Source: an uncultured Clostridium sp.
GTDB lineage: Bacteria > Bacillota > Clostridia > Clostridiales > Clostridiaceae
NCBI GenBank assembly: GCA_934746015.1
Contig: CAKVEW010000043.1
Span: 1-25,137 of the forward strand
DNA: 25,137 bases
Direction: 5' to 3'
The notes under the pieces were generated by a model that saw only the letters and a program-made list of their open reading frames with translations, was not told the origin of the DNA and did no database searches. Numbering within the stretch: position 1 is the first letter of the stretch; each line of letters opens with the position of its first letter. The position numbers and the translations under genes are program-made. Of the stretch, positions 15,407 through 23,768 are shown in pieces.

Positions 15407-16291
15407 TTATGTATTAACATTTTCTCCACCATTTATATGTATTGTTTCACCAGTTATAAAACTAGCGCCATCACTGGCTAAAAAAACATAGGCCTCTGCT
15501 ATTTCTACTGGTTGAGCAGCTCTCTTCATTGGATTATTTTGACCAAACATAGAAACTTGGAATTCATCAAAAGATGATGGAATAAGTGGAGTCCAAACTG
15601 GTCCTGGTGCAACTGCATTTACTCTAATACCTTTACCAACTAAGTTTAAAGCTAATGAACGAGTAAATGATGTTAATGCTCCCTTAGTCATAGAATAATC
15701 TATTAGTTTTTCATTTCCTTTATAAGCTGTAATGGAAGTTGTATTAATGATACAGTCACCATATGTTAGATATTTAAGTGCTTCTCTTGTAATAAAGAAA
15801 GCTCCAAATACATTAGTTTTAAATGTCTTTTCAAATTGCTCAGTAGTAATATCTTCTAAATTATTACAAGTGTGTTGCTCAGCGGAATTATTAACTATAA
15901 TATTAATTTTATTAAACTTACTTTTAATATTATTTATAGCACTTATACAAAATTCCTCATTACCTATATCTCCACTTAGTAAAATACATTCTCCATCTAA
16001 TGATTCTATTTCTTCTTTTGTAATTTCTGCATCTTTATGTTCATTTAAATAGATAATGGCTATTTTAGCTCCTTCTTTAGCATAGGCAATTGCAATTGCT
16101 CTACCTATTCCACTATCTCCTCCTGTAATTACAGCAACTTTATCCTTAAGCTTACTATTAATTTCATTATTAGTCTTATTATTAATTTCATTATTAGTCT
16201 TATATATTGGTCTTGGGTTCATATCTTCTTCTATTCCAGGTTGTACATTTTGCTTTTGTGGTGGGAATTTTTTAGGAAAGTTATTATTCAT
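15407..16291 (-). CDS. SDR-family oxidoreductase, general stress protein 39 (YdaD)-like
   Basis: A 294-residue NAD(P)-dependent short-chain dehydrogenase. The Rossmann motif GGDSGIGR is at about 57-64, the NNSA motif mid-protein, and the catalytic Ser and YxxxK occur in TTSITAY and DYSMTKGA. The PGPVWTPL loop follows. An N-terminal extension of about 45 residues rich in Pro, Gln and Asn, with MNPRPIY, is typical of the B. subtilis GSP39 branch; its substrate is unknown. The extension here includes a doubled eight-residue unit. AAGGAGG precedes the ATG and lies inside a small upstream ORF whose end overlaps this start, suggesting translational coupling. No convincing terminator is seen downstream. 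Confidence 0.9.
   Translation of the reverse strand: MNNNFPKKFPPQKQNVQPGIEEDMNPRPIYKTNNEINNKTNNEINSKLKDKVAVITGGDSGIGRAIAIAYAKEGAKIAIIYLNEHKDAEITKEEIESLDGECILLSGDIGNEEFCISAINNIKSKFNKINIIVNNSAEQHTCNNLEDITTEQFEKTFKTNVFGAFFITREALKYLTYGDCIINTTSITAYKGNEKLIDYSMTKGALTSFTRSLALNLVGKGIRVNAVAPGPVWTPLIPSSFDEFQVSMFGQNNPMKRAAQPVEIAEAYVFLASDGASFITGETIHINGGENVNT
16156..16203. repeat. Two exact 24-bp tandem copies inside the SDR gene
   Basis: Bases 16156-16179 and 16180-16203 are identical. They encode the doubled KTNNEINN/KTNNEINS units in the flexible N-terminal extension of the SDR protein, so the repeat keeps frame and adds eight residues. Confidence 0.85.
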
Positions 16292-16445
16292 TTTTATCCT
16301 CCTTAAAATTATATTCCTCCCCTAGTCTACTTACTTTTACACTTTCTAGATAATTTGTTTTATTTACTATATTTTCTTCAAATCTTTTTACTGCAATTTT
16401 AGTGAAATTACCAACGTTAATTAAGTCCATTAAATTATTATCCAT
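16284..16445 (-). CDS. 53-residue small protein overlapping the SDR start
   Basis: A short leftward ORF beginning MDNNLMDLINVGNFTKIA and ending EEYNFKEDKNE. It has a very strong ribosome binding site (GAGAGGAGG, seven bases from ATG). Its TAA lies inside the first codons of the SDR gene (8-bp overlap), so the SDR ribosome binding site is within its last codons; this is the usual layout of coupled genes. It has no membrane segment or Cys. I do not recognise the family. Its good start and coupling make it likely to be a real gene. Confidence 0.68.
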   Translation of the reverse strand: MDNNLMDLINVGNFTKIAVKRFEENIVNKTNYLESVKVSRLGEEYNFKEDKNE

Positions 16446-16518
16446 TTGCTATCCTCCTCTCTTTGTATATATTTTTGTATTTTTTTGAACAATTTATACT
16501 TTATTAAAATTTAAAATC

Positions 16519-16547
16519 TTCATATATTCATTATCCAATGATATAAT
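16519..16547 (+). promoter_or_regulatory. Possible ilvA promoter
   Basis: TTCATA (16519-16524), 17 bases, then perfect TATAAT (16542-16547). The leader to the ATG is only about 30 bases, so there is no room for a T-box or attenuator. Confidence 0.5.
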
Positions 16548-16580
16548 AATTATTATAAAATTTTCTAGGGGTGGAATCAT

Positions 16581-17780
16581 ATGCATTTAAATGAAATAAA
16601 AAAAGCAAAAGAAAATATAAAAGATATTATTAATAAAACTCCATTAATACATAGTAATATTTTTTCATCAATTAACTATTGTTCAGTTTATATGAAATGT
16701 GAAAACTTACAAGTAACTGGTGCTTATAAAATAAGAGGTGCCCTTAATAAAATAAGATCTTTAAGTGAAGAGGAAAAATCTAAAGGTGTTGTTTGTTCCT
16801 CTGCTGGTAATCATGCTCAAGGAGTAGCTTATGCAGCAAATCTTCTTGGGGTTAATTCAACTATTGTTATGCCTAAGAACACACCTTATTTAAAAATTCT
16901 ATCAACTCAAAATTTTGGGGGAAATGTAGTATTACATGGCACTTGCTATGATGATGCTTATTTGAAAGCAAAATCTATTGAGTCTGAAAATGACTCTGTT
17001 TTTATACATCCTTTTAATGATATTAATGTTATTTACGGACAAGGTACAATAGCTTTAGAATTGTTTGAAGATCTTAATGATATTGATGTAATAATCTGCC
17101 CAATTGGTGGTGGTGGCCTAATTAGTGGAATTTCTTTAGCTGCTAAAGAAATAAATCCAAAGATTAAAATAATTGGTGTACAAGCTGAAGGTGCTAATGC
17201 AATGGAACAAAGCTATAAATTAGGAAAAATTGTATCTTTATCTTCTGTAAATACCATAGCTGATGGTATAGCAGTTAAATCTCCTGGTGAATTAACTTAT
17301 AGCTTAATAAGAGAATATGTTGATGAAATTGTAACAGTATCTGATAAAGAAATTGCCGAAGCATTTTTAATATTATGTGAAAAACATAAATTATTAGCTG
17401 AAGCATCAGGTGCAGCCTCATTAGCTGCTTTAAAGAAATTAGATTTAAGAGGAAAAAATGTTGTTTCAATAATTAGTGGTGGTAATATTGATATGTTAAC
17501 TATATCCTCTTTAATAAGTGATGGATTAGTTGAGAGAGGTAGACTATTTTGTTTTTCTATAGAACTTCCTGATATTCCTGGGCAACTTCAAGAAATATCA
17601 AGAATATTATCTGATCTAAATGCAAATGTTGTACAATTAGAGCATAATCAGTTTAAAGCTTCTAATAGACTGAAAAATGTGTTATTAGAAGTTACAGTTG
17701 AAACTAATGGCAATGATCATATTGAATTAATAAAATCTAATTTATATGAAAATGGTTTTAAAATTAATCAAATGTATTAA
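16581..17780 (+). CDS. ilvA: Threonine ammonia-lyase with C-terminal ACT domain
   Basis: PLP enzyme that deaminates threonine to 2-oxobutanoate, for isoleucine synthesis or threonine fermentation. The PLP lysine is K50 in TGAYKIRGA. SSAGNHAQGVAYAA and the Gly-rich phosphate loop PIGGGGLISG follow. The last 75 residues (from about 325, FSIELPDIPGQLQEI) form a single ACT regulatory domain. At 399 residues it is the medium form with one ACT domain, unlike the longer E. coli IlvA or the short TdcB. Which pathway it serves is unclear, since no ilv or leu genes are near and the leader has no T-box. It stands alone, with GGGGTGGA before the ATG. Confidence 0.95.
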   Translation: MHLNEIKKAKENIKDIINKTPLIHSNIFSSINYCSVYMKCENLQVTGAYKIRGALNKIRSLSEEEKSKGVVCSSAGNHAQGVAYAANLLGVNSTIVMPKNTPYLKILSTQNFGGNVVLHGTCYDDAYLKAKSIESENDSVFIHPFNDINVIYGQGTIALELFEDLNDIDVIICPIGGGGLISGISLAAKEINPKIKIIGVQAEGANAMEQSYKLGKIVSLSSVNTIADGIAVKSPGELTYSLIREYVDEIVTVSDKEIAEAFLILCEKHKLLAEASGAASLAALKKLDLRGKNVVSIISGGNIDMLTISSLISDGLVERGRLFCFSIELPDIPGQLQEISRILSDLNANVVQLEHNQFKASNRLKNVLLEVTVETNGNDHIELIKSNLYENGFKINQMY

Positions 17781-17804
17781 GGAGCTGTTTAAAAACAGCT
17801 CCTT
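17779..17804. terminator. Bidirectional terminator between ilvA and the 51-residue gene
   Basis: A 12-bp inverted repeat (AAGGAGCTGTTT at 17779-17790, mirrored at 17793-17804) that begins within the ilvA stop codon and ends five bases before the stop of the convergent small gene. Confidence 0.8.
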
Positions 17805-17808
17805 ATCA

Positions 17809-17964
17809 TTATCTTAATCTTTTTCTTTTTTTATTCATTTTTTTATACAATTTTGCGTTTTGAATAATATCCATGAAATCATCAGCCATTTCAACTAAAA
17901 TCCTACCTTTAGCTTTGCCTTTTTTCATTGTTTTTTTCATTTTTCTCATTAGTTTATTTTTCAT
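17809..17964 (-). CDS. 51-residue strongly basic small protein
   Basis: A short ORF with a perfect start: TTAGGAGGAAG before the ATG. About 21 of 51 residues are Lys or Arg, concentrated at both ends (MKNKLMRKMKK..., ...NKKRKRLR), around a less basic core GRILVEMADDFMDII that could form an amphipathic helix. Such composition suits binding to RNA, DNA or ribosomes, but no family is recognised. It is the last gene of a leftward run after rnjA, the HAD-IB gene and the 169-residue gene, and shares its terminator with ilvA. Confidence 0.75.
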   Translation of the reverse strand: MKNKLMRKMKKTMKKGKAKGRILVEMADDFMDIIQNAKLYKKMNKKRKRLR

Positions 17965-18026
17965 AATTTCTTCCTCCTAAGGTTGTACTTCAATATTATT
18001 TTCCCCTTAAGAGAATATTTTATTAT

Positions 18027-18536
18027 TTAAACTATACTACATATTATAGAATTAATAAAATCTTCTTTTTTAGATTCTAAATATTCACCATAATAATCAT
18101 TACTACTATCTATATCACTTCCTATTTTATTAAGTAAGAAGTTATTAATATCCTTATAATATCTTAAGTCAATTTCTTCCTTAATACTTCTAAACTCCTC
18201 TAATCCACCATTTTTCCTATACTTTCTTATTAGTGAGTCTAAATATGTATTATATTCTTTAATTTTATAAGATATTTTTTCTATATATATTTTTTTGTTT
18301 TTTATGTAGTTTTTTTCATATTCTAATTTTAATTTAAGCAATTCATTTACAGTATATTCATTATCTATTATTTTAAATATAACTTTTTCTCCTTTAAAAG
18401 AACTGTTTAAAATATAGTTAGCTAAATCTCCATTATTTTTAAATTCATTTAATAAAGATTTTCCTCCCACTATTTCAATGGCTTTTTTTAACTGCTTAAT
18501 TTTTTCTTCTATTACTTTGTTGTCTATAGTTAGCAT
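18027..18536 (-). CDS. Uncharacterised 169-residue helical protein
   Basis: I do not recognise this family. The protein is rich in Lys, Glu, Ile and Asn and reads as mostly helical, with likely coiled-coil stretches at about 5-20 and 65-120. There is no signal peptide, membrane span, Cys pair or known motif. AAGGAG sits seven bases before the ATG. It lies between the HAD-IB phosphatase and the basic 51-residue gene. The 76-bp gap on its upstream side holds an AT-only 11-bp stem (18552-18562 with 18574-18584) that could be a weak terminator or merely chance. Confidence 0.65.
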   Translation of the reverse strand: MLTIDNKVIEEKIKQLKKAIEIVGGKSLLNEFKNNGDLANYILNSSFKGEKVIFKIIDNEYTVNELLKLKLEYEKNYIKNKKIYIEKISYKIKEYNTYLDSLIRKYRKNGGLEEFRSIKEEIDLRYYKDINNFLLNKIGSDIDSSNDYYGEYLESKKEDFINSIICSIV

Positions 18537-18612
18537 GCTTTTCTCCTTAAAATAATATTAAATATAATATTTCTTTAATATTATATATCCTAAGAAGTAT
18601 ATTGTCTATTTC

Positions 18613-19341
18613 TTATATAAGATTTATACAGTTTACATCTAAGCTATAAGTAACGTCCTTACGTTCAACTATAACCTTTATCTTATTTCTTATTTCCTCA
18701 TCTTTCATGACCTTATCTAAAAGTTCTTTAGTAGGATTAATTGCATATGGTATTCCTACTGATTTAAACATAGTTATATCTCCTGATGTATCTCCATAAG
18801 CATAGCTTTTACTTAAGTCTATATCATATTTCTTTTCTAATTCTTTTATAGATGATAATTTACTTTCATGATCCCACATTGGAATTACTTCTCCACTATA
18901 TTTATTATTACTATCTAATTTATAAATAGTTCCCTTATAGTCATCCATATTATATTTTTTAGACATTTCTCTAACTAGTTCACTAGGTGACCCTGAAATT
19001 GCAATTACAATATGACCTTGTTCTTGATGCCATTTAATTCTTTCCCTACTAAATGTATAGACTCTATCTCCTTTTTGCTCTATAACTTTTTGTGCTATAT
19101 AGTCAATATGAAATTTATCAATTCCTTCTATAGCTTCAGTATATACATCCACCATTTTTTGTAAATAGGTGTCATAATCACCTTGCCTTTTATCCCATTT
19201 TAAGTAAGCAGGTCTTACATCTTTATACCATTTATTTTCGCTTACTAATTCATATTTAATAATTTTTTTAAAAACTTCGGTAATTAATCCTTCTCTATAT
19301 ATTGTTCCATCAATGTCAAAAAATGCTGCTATATTTTTCAT
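18613..19341 (-). CDS. HAD-IB family phosphatase (SerB-like)
   Basis: A 242-residue HAD hydrolase. The motif I FFDIDGT has nucleophile D9 and acid/base D11, motif II is AISGSP at about 115, and motif IV is GDTSGD at about 183, with the Lys of motif III just before. A helical cap of about 75 residues separates motifs I and II, as in the IB subfamily of phosphoserine-phosphatase-like enzymes. Such proteins in Gram-positives may act on phosphoserine, phospholipid precursors or other small phosphates; the substrate is not readable. GGAGGGG precedes the ATG. It begins 47 bases after rnjA with no terminator between, so co-transcription is likely. Confidence 0.88.
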   Translation of the reverse strand: MKNIAAFFDIDGTIYREGLITEVFKKIIKYELVSENKWYKDVRPAYLKWDKRQGDYDTYLQKMVDVYTEAIEGIDKFHIDYIAQKVIEQKGDRVYTFSRERIKWHQEQGHIVIAISGSPSELVREMSKKYNMDDYKGTIYKLDSNNKYSGEVIPMWDHESKLSSIKELEKKYDIDLSKSYAYGDTSGDITMFKSVGIPYAINPTKELLDKVMKDEEIRNKIKVIVERKDVTYSLDVNCINLI

Positions 19342-19388
19342 AAAACCCCTCCATTTTCTTTTTTATATTCTATTATATATCATTTTTT

Positions 19389-21053
19389 CTAAATTTCCAT
19401 AATAATTGGTATAATTGTTGGTCTTCTTTTTGTTTTATCATAAATAAACCTTTCTAAAGCTTTCTTAATATTAGTTTTTATTATATACCATTCAAGTATT
19501 TTTTCATCTAAACAATTTTGCAGTTCTTCAGTTGCTATTACTTTAAGTTCATTTATTAATTCTTCTGATTCCTTTACATAAACAAAACCTCTAGTTATAA
19601 TATCTGGTCCAGCAATTATAGCATAGCTTTCTTTTTCAATAGTAACGACTATATTAACTAATCCATCTTGTGCCAGATGCTTTCTATCCCTTAATACCAA
19701 AGTACCCACATCTCCAACACCTAATCCATCTACTAAAATTGTACCTGAAGAAACTTTTCCAGCCAACTTAATTTCTTCTTTAGAGATCTCTAATACATCT
19801 CCTCTCTCTAGTATAAAAACATCCTTGCTATTCATTCCAAGTGTTATTGCTAAATCCTTGTGATGTTTTAAATGTCTATATTCTCCATGAACTGGCATAA
19901 AATATTTAGGCTTTATTAATCTATGCATTAACTTAAGTTCTTCTTTATATGCATGACCTGAAACATGAACCTCTTCTAAGTCTTCATATATAACTTCTGC
20001 ACCTTTTTTAAATAATTCATTAATAACTTTTGAAATAAGCTTATCATTACCAGGTATTGGTGAAGCTGATATTACAAATAAATCATCTTTTTGAATATTT
20101 ATCTTCTTATGATTTCCATATGCAATTCTTGCTAGCGCTGCCATAGGTTCTCCTTGGCTACCTGTAGTTATTATAGTTATATTTTCATTATTATAGCTAT
20201 TTATATCATCAATTTCAATAATCATATCTTGTGGTATATGTAAATATCCAAGTTCTAAAGCTAGTTTAGATATACTCTCCATGCTCCTACCTGAAAATGC
20301 TATCCTTCTGTTATTATCCAAAGAAGAATTTACAATTTGTTGCATTCTATGAATATTAGAAGCAAAAGTAGCTATAATTATTCTCCCTTTAGCACCTCTA
20401 AAAATTCTATTAAAAGTATTTCCTATTGATTTTTCTGACATTGTATATCCACTTCTCTCAACATTAGTACTATCAGCCATAAGCAACAATACTCCTTCTT
20501 TCCCTATAGTGGATATTCTATCTAAATCTATCACCTTGTCATCAATAGGTGTTAAATCTATTTTAAAGTCTCCAGTATGAAATATGATTCCAATTGGAGT
20601 TGTTATTGATAGACAACATGATTCAGCAATGCTATGTGTGCTTTGAATAAATTCTACATTTAACCCTTCAAAATATACTTTTGATCCTGGATCTACACTG
20701 ATAAGTTCAGTGGTTTCAACTAAATTATGTTCTTTAAGCTTCGTTTCTATTATTGCTAATGCAAGCTTACTTCCGTATATAGGCACATTTAGTTGTTTTA
20801 GTATATATGGTATTGCTCCTATATGATCTTCATGACCATGAGTTATAAAAAATCCTTTAACCTTTCTTTTATTTTCTATCAAGTAAGATATATCTGGTAT
20901 TATAAGATCTACACCATACATTTCTTCATCAGGAAAGGCTATACCACAATCTATTACTATTATTTCATCTTCAACTTCAATTACTGTTATATTCTTACCT
21001 ATTTCACCAACTCCACCTAATGGAATAACTTTTACTAAACATTCTTTTTCCAT
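19389..21053 (-). CDS. rnjA: Ribonuclease J
   Basis: A 554-residue metallo-beta-lactamase-fold RNase with 5'-3' exonuclease and endonuclease activity, central to mRNA turnover and rRNA maturation in Firmicutes. The zinc motif is HGHEDHIG at 72-79. HTGDFKID, the beta-CASP region with TGSQGEPMAAL, and the VHVSGHA and PVHGEYRHL motifs follow in order. The C-terminal domain is short, as in RNase J1. AATAGGAGG precedes the ATG, with a small inverted repeat touching this site. The paralogue (J1 or J2) cannot be told apart without comparison. It heads a probable operon with the HAD-IB gene and two small unknown genes. Confidence 0.95.
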   Translation of the reverse strand: MEKECLVKVIPLGGVGEIGKNITVIEVEDEIIVIDCGIAFPDEEMYGVDLIIPDISYLIENKRKVKGFFITHGHEDHIGAIPYILKQLNVPIYGSKLALAIIETKLKEHNLVETTELISVDPGSKVYFEGLNVEFIQSTHSIAESCCLSITTPIGIIFHTGDFKIDLTPIDDKVIDLDRISTIGKEGVLLLMADSTNVERSGYTMSEKSIGNTFNRIFRGAKGRIIIATFASNIHRMQQIVNSSLDNNRRIAFSGRSMESISKLALELGYLHIPQDMIIEIDDINSYNNENITIITTGSQGEPMAALARIAYGNHKKINIQKDDLFVISASPIPGNDKLISKVINELFKKGAEVIYEDLEEVHVSGHAYKEELKLMHRLIKPKYFMPVHGEYRHLKHHKDLAITLGMNSKDVFILERGDVLEISKEEIKLAGKVSSGTILVDGLGVGDVGTLVLRDRKHLAQDGLVNIVVTIEKESYAIIAGPDIITRGFVYVKESEELINELKVIATEELQNCLDEKILEWYIIKTNIKKALERFIYDKTKRRPTIIPIIMEI

Positions 21054-21063
21054 AAGAAACCTC

Positions 21064-21081
21064 CTATTCTATTAAGAATAG
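21064..21081 (-). promoter_or_regulatory. Small hairpin touching the rnjA ribosome binding site
   Basis: CTATTCT (21064-21070) and AGAATAG (21075-21081) form a 7-bp stem with a 4-nt loop. Its foot overlaps the AGGAGG of rnjA, so folding could hinder translation. It is short and AT-rich, hence tentative. Confidence 0.35.
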
Positions 21082-21107
21082 TATTACCAAAAAAAACATT
21101 TTAAATA

Positions 21108-21148
21108 AATAATGTAAAAAATAATGAAGCTGTTTTAAACAGCTTCAT
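21108..21148 (-). terminator. Rho-independent terminator of the DUF1846 gene
   Basis: A 12-bp near-palindrome (21124-21148, core TGAAGCTGTTT) followed on the minus strand by TATTTTTTACATT. It starts six bases after the stop codon at 21154. Confidence 0.88.
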
Positions 21149-21153
21149 ACAAA

Positions 21154-22662
21154 TTAATTATTATAATATAAATTTTTACTTTGATACTCTGGATCACAAG
21201 TAATATCAATCTCAAGTCTTCTAAAAGTTTGTTCATCATTATTAGAAATAATAGTAGTTGAATGTGCTTGACATCCCTTTAAACATTGTAACTTATTTAA
21301 AGCAGCTTGTGCTGTTGGATTAGTTGCAGCACAAATACTTAATGCTATTAATATTTCCTCACAATTTAGTATAGTATTTTTTATTCCTAATGTATTAATT
21401 TTTAAATTTTGTATTGGTTCTAATATTACTGGTGATATTAAATGAATATCATCATTAATATTAGCTAGATATTTTATAGAATTTAAAATTACAGCAGCAG
21501 CTGCATCCATAATTTCAGACTCTCTTCCATTAATTATAGTTCCATCTTCTAATTCTAATGATACTACTGAATAGATATCACTTTTCTTATGTTCAATCTT
21601 TTTCTCTAAAGAGTAATTCCTAGCTTCAATTACAACTAGTCTATCACTTTCCTTTAGATTTAATTCCTCCATAATTAACTTTGCTCTATTTGCAGTTTCC
21701 TTATCTATGTATCCCTTTTTATATTCGCAAATTGTTTTAAAGTATCTTCTTATTATTTCTTGTTCAGAAGCCTCTTTAACTATGTCATCATTTATAATTC
21801 CAAATCCAACTCTATTTACACCCATATCTGTTGGAGATTTATAAATTGATTCTTTACCAGTTATTTTTTCTATTATTCTTTTTAAAACTGGAAAACTTTC
21901 TATATCTCTATTATAATTAACAGCAACTTCATTATAAGCATCAAAATGAAATGAATCTATCATATTTACATCCTTTAAATCTACAGTAGCTGCTTCATAA
22001 GCTATATTTAATGGATGCTTTAAAGGAACATTCCATACAGGAAAGGTTTCAAATTTTGAATATCCAGCAATATTCCCTCTTTTATTTTCATGATATAATT
22101 GGCTTAAGCATGTTGCTAATTTACCACTACCAGGGCCTGGTGCAGTAACTACTACTATTGGCTTAGAAGTTTCAATATATGGATTTTGTCCATATCCCGC
22201 TTCACTAACTATTGTATCTACATCTGTTGGATAACCAGCAGTTGCTTTATGTTTATAAACCTTTATTCCTCTTCTTTCAAGCTTATTAATAAAAACAGTA
22301 GTAGCAGGTTGCCCATCATATCTTGTAATGACAACACTATTAACATTTAATTCATAGTTTCTAAAATCATCTATCAATCTTAAAACTTCTAAATCATATG
22401 TAATACCAAAATCGCCTCGTATTTTATTTCTTTCTATATCTCCGGCATAAACACAAATTACTACTTCAACCTTTTCTTTTAATTTTTGAAGTAGTTTTAT
22501 TTTAGCATTCTCATCAAATCCTGGTAAAACTCTTTTTGCATGTAAATCATACATTAACTTTCCACCAAACTCTAAATATAATTTATCATAATCATTTACT
22601 CTTTCTAAAATATATTTAGATTGCTCTTCTAAATATTTTTTATGATCAAATCCTACTTTCAT
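21154..22662 (-). CDS. DUF1846 / UPF0371 protein
   Basis: A 502-residue protein of the UPF0371 (DUF1846) family, common in clostridia, streptococci and actinobacteria, with no firmly known function. The N-terminal [18 protein letters not shown] start, the RYDGQPAT and GYPTDVDTI stretches, and a P-loop-like APGPGSGK at 174-181 are all in place. The C-terminal part carries the [14 protein letters not shown] and LKGCQAHST segments. The glycine loop suggests nucleotide or phosphate binding, which is inference. Length agrees with the family. GAGG precedes the ATG. It is monocistronic, between the upstream 22746-22777 terminator and its own. Confidence 0.92.
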   Translation of the reverse strand: MKVGFDHKKYLEEQSKYILERVNDYDKLYLEFGGKLMYDLHAKRVLPGFDENAKIKLLQKLKEKVEVVICVYAGDIERNKIRGDFGITYDLEVLRLIDDFRNYELNVNSVVITRYDGQPATTVFINKLERRGIKVYKHKATAGYPTDVDTIVSEAGYGQNPYIETSKPIVVVTAPGPGSGKLATCLSQLYHENKRGNIAGYSKFETFPVWNVPLKHPLNIAYEAATVDLKDVNMIDSFHFDAYNEVAVNYNRDIESFPVLKRIIEKITGKESIYKSPTDMGVNRVGFGIINDDIVKEASEQEIIRRYFKTICEYKKGYIDKETANRAKLIMEELNLKESDRLVVIEARNYSLEKKIEHKKSDIYSVVSLELEDGTIINGRESEIMDAAAAVILNSIKYLANINDDIHLISPVILEPIQNLKINTLGIKNTILNCEEILIALSICAATNPTAQAALNKLQCLKGCQAHSTTIISNNDEQTFRRLEIDITCDPEYQSKNLYYNN

Positions 22663-22734
22663 ATTTTTGCCTCTTTTCTATATTTTCATCTTCGTTCATT
22701 AAATAATAATTATACATTAAATAGAGTATTGTTT

Positions 22735-22777
22735 CTATAAAAAATTAAGCATATATATAATTATATACATATGCTTA
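22735..22777 (-). terminator. Terminator overlapping the end of the DUF6414-like gene
   Basis: A long AT-rich hairpin (22746-22777, outer stem TAAGCATAT with ATATGCTTA) followed on the minus strand by ATTTTTTATAG. The TAA stop codon at 22761-22763 lies in its loop region, so the terminator begins inside the coding sequence. Confidence 0.8.
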
Positions 22778-23702
22778 TAGGTAAAATCATTATCATTTTG
22801 CCAGTTATATTACATTTAGGCCTTTTAGGTAAAATTATATTTTTAGATCTAAGTATGTTTAAGTAAGGTTCTATTGATTCTAAAATTTTTTCGTAATATT
22901 CTTCTTGAGATGATTTTCTTAATAAGCTAATACATTTTTCATTATCATCTTTAATCATCATTACTTTACCAAATATCTTGCAAGAACATTGAACAAAATC
23001 AAAAGTATTATATCCATTATTAACAAAATTATTTTCATTAATTGCTAGAACTATAGAAGTATCAGCATTTTTTAGAACTAGATCCGTAGTCCCATTTCTT
23101 GTTATTTTATTTTTTAATCCCTCTAGAAGTCTAGTTATAATTCCAAAATCTAAAGTCTTCACTTTATCTTTTTCTTTATCAAGATAAGCATTTAAAAAAT
23201 CAATTCCATAACAGTTTAAACTTTCTATTAATGTATCTATATATAGTGGAATGGATACTTCTTGAACACAACCAGTTATTTCAATATAATCTCCGACTTT
23301 TATATTATCATCTTCTATAGATTTAAAATTTATAGCATTTTTAACATTATTATTTTTATACATATTAGTTAATAAATCACTATGAAGAGTAAACACTGTA
23401 GTTATTTTCTTTATTTCTTGTTCATTTCTATCAAAATCTCTACCTTCTAGTCCTAAACTTCTTTCTGAACCATCTTGAAAATGTTCTTCGCATATATTAT
23501 GTCTACTTTTATATCCAGAAATTTTATCTTTTTGATTTTTGTAATCTAATCCATTTGAACTTCTATCACTTATTCTAGCATTTCCTCCTATTGTTCTATC
23601 TCTAATTCTTCTATATGTTCTTATATCAATATACCCATTTAATGCTAATGAGTTTAAATTCTTAATCAATAACTCATCTAAATAAACAAGTAAATCTAAC
23701 AC
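22761..23702 (-). CDS. Uncharacterised protein, possibly DUF6414 family
   Basis: A 313-residue protein opening with VLDLLVYLDELLIKNL. A polar linker rich in Arg, Ser, Asp and Gly (about 30-85) is followed by a domain with KVGDYIEITGCVQEVSIP and a C-terminal ILPISICI end. The YLDE start, the GDYIEI segment and the hydrophobic end are as I recall for DUF6414 proteins, often found in accessory regions; treat this as a tentative match. An ATG eleven codons upstream precedes the AGGAGG site, so the GTG at 23702, six bases after it, is the likely start. It follows the zinc-ribbon gene by 66 bases and may share its transcript. Confidence 0.6.
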   Translation of the reverse strand: MLDLLVYLDELLIKNLNSLALNGYIDIRTYRRIRDRTIGGNARISDRSSNGLDYKNQKDKISGYKSRHNICEEHFQDGSERSLGLEGRDFDRNEQEIKKITTVFTLHSDLLTNMYKNNNVKNAINFKSIEDDNIKVGDYIEITGCVQEVSIPLYIDTLIESLNCYGIDFLNAYLDKEKDKVKTLDFGIITRLLEGLKNKITRNGTTDLVLKNADTSIVLAINENNFVNNGYNTFDFVQCSCKIFGKVMMIKDDNEKCISLLRKSSQEEYYEKILESIEPYLNILRSKNIILPKRPKCNITGKMIMILPISICI

Positions 23703-23768
23703 TATTTTCCTCCTAGGAATACATGCTATACACATATTATATTAAATTTTTATAAGTTTAATAACTAA

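Noticed and set aside
16446..16580. A T-box or other riboswitch ahead of ilvA
   Set aside because: The leader between the likely promoter and the ATG is about 30 bases, and no T-box sequence or terminator hairpin is present.
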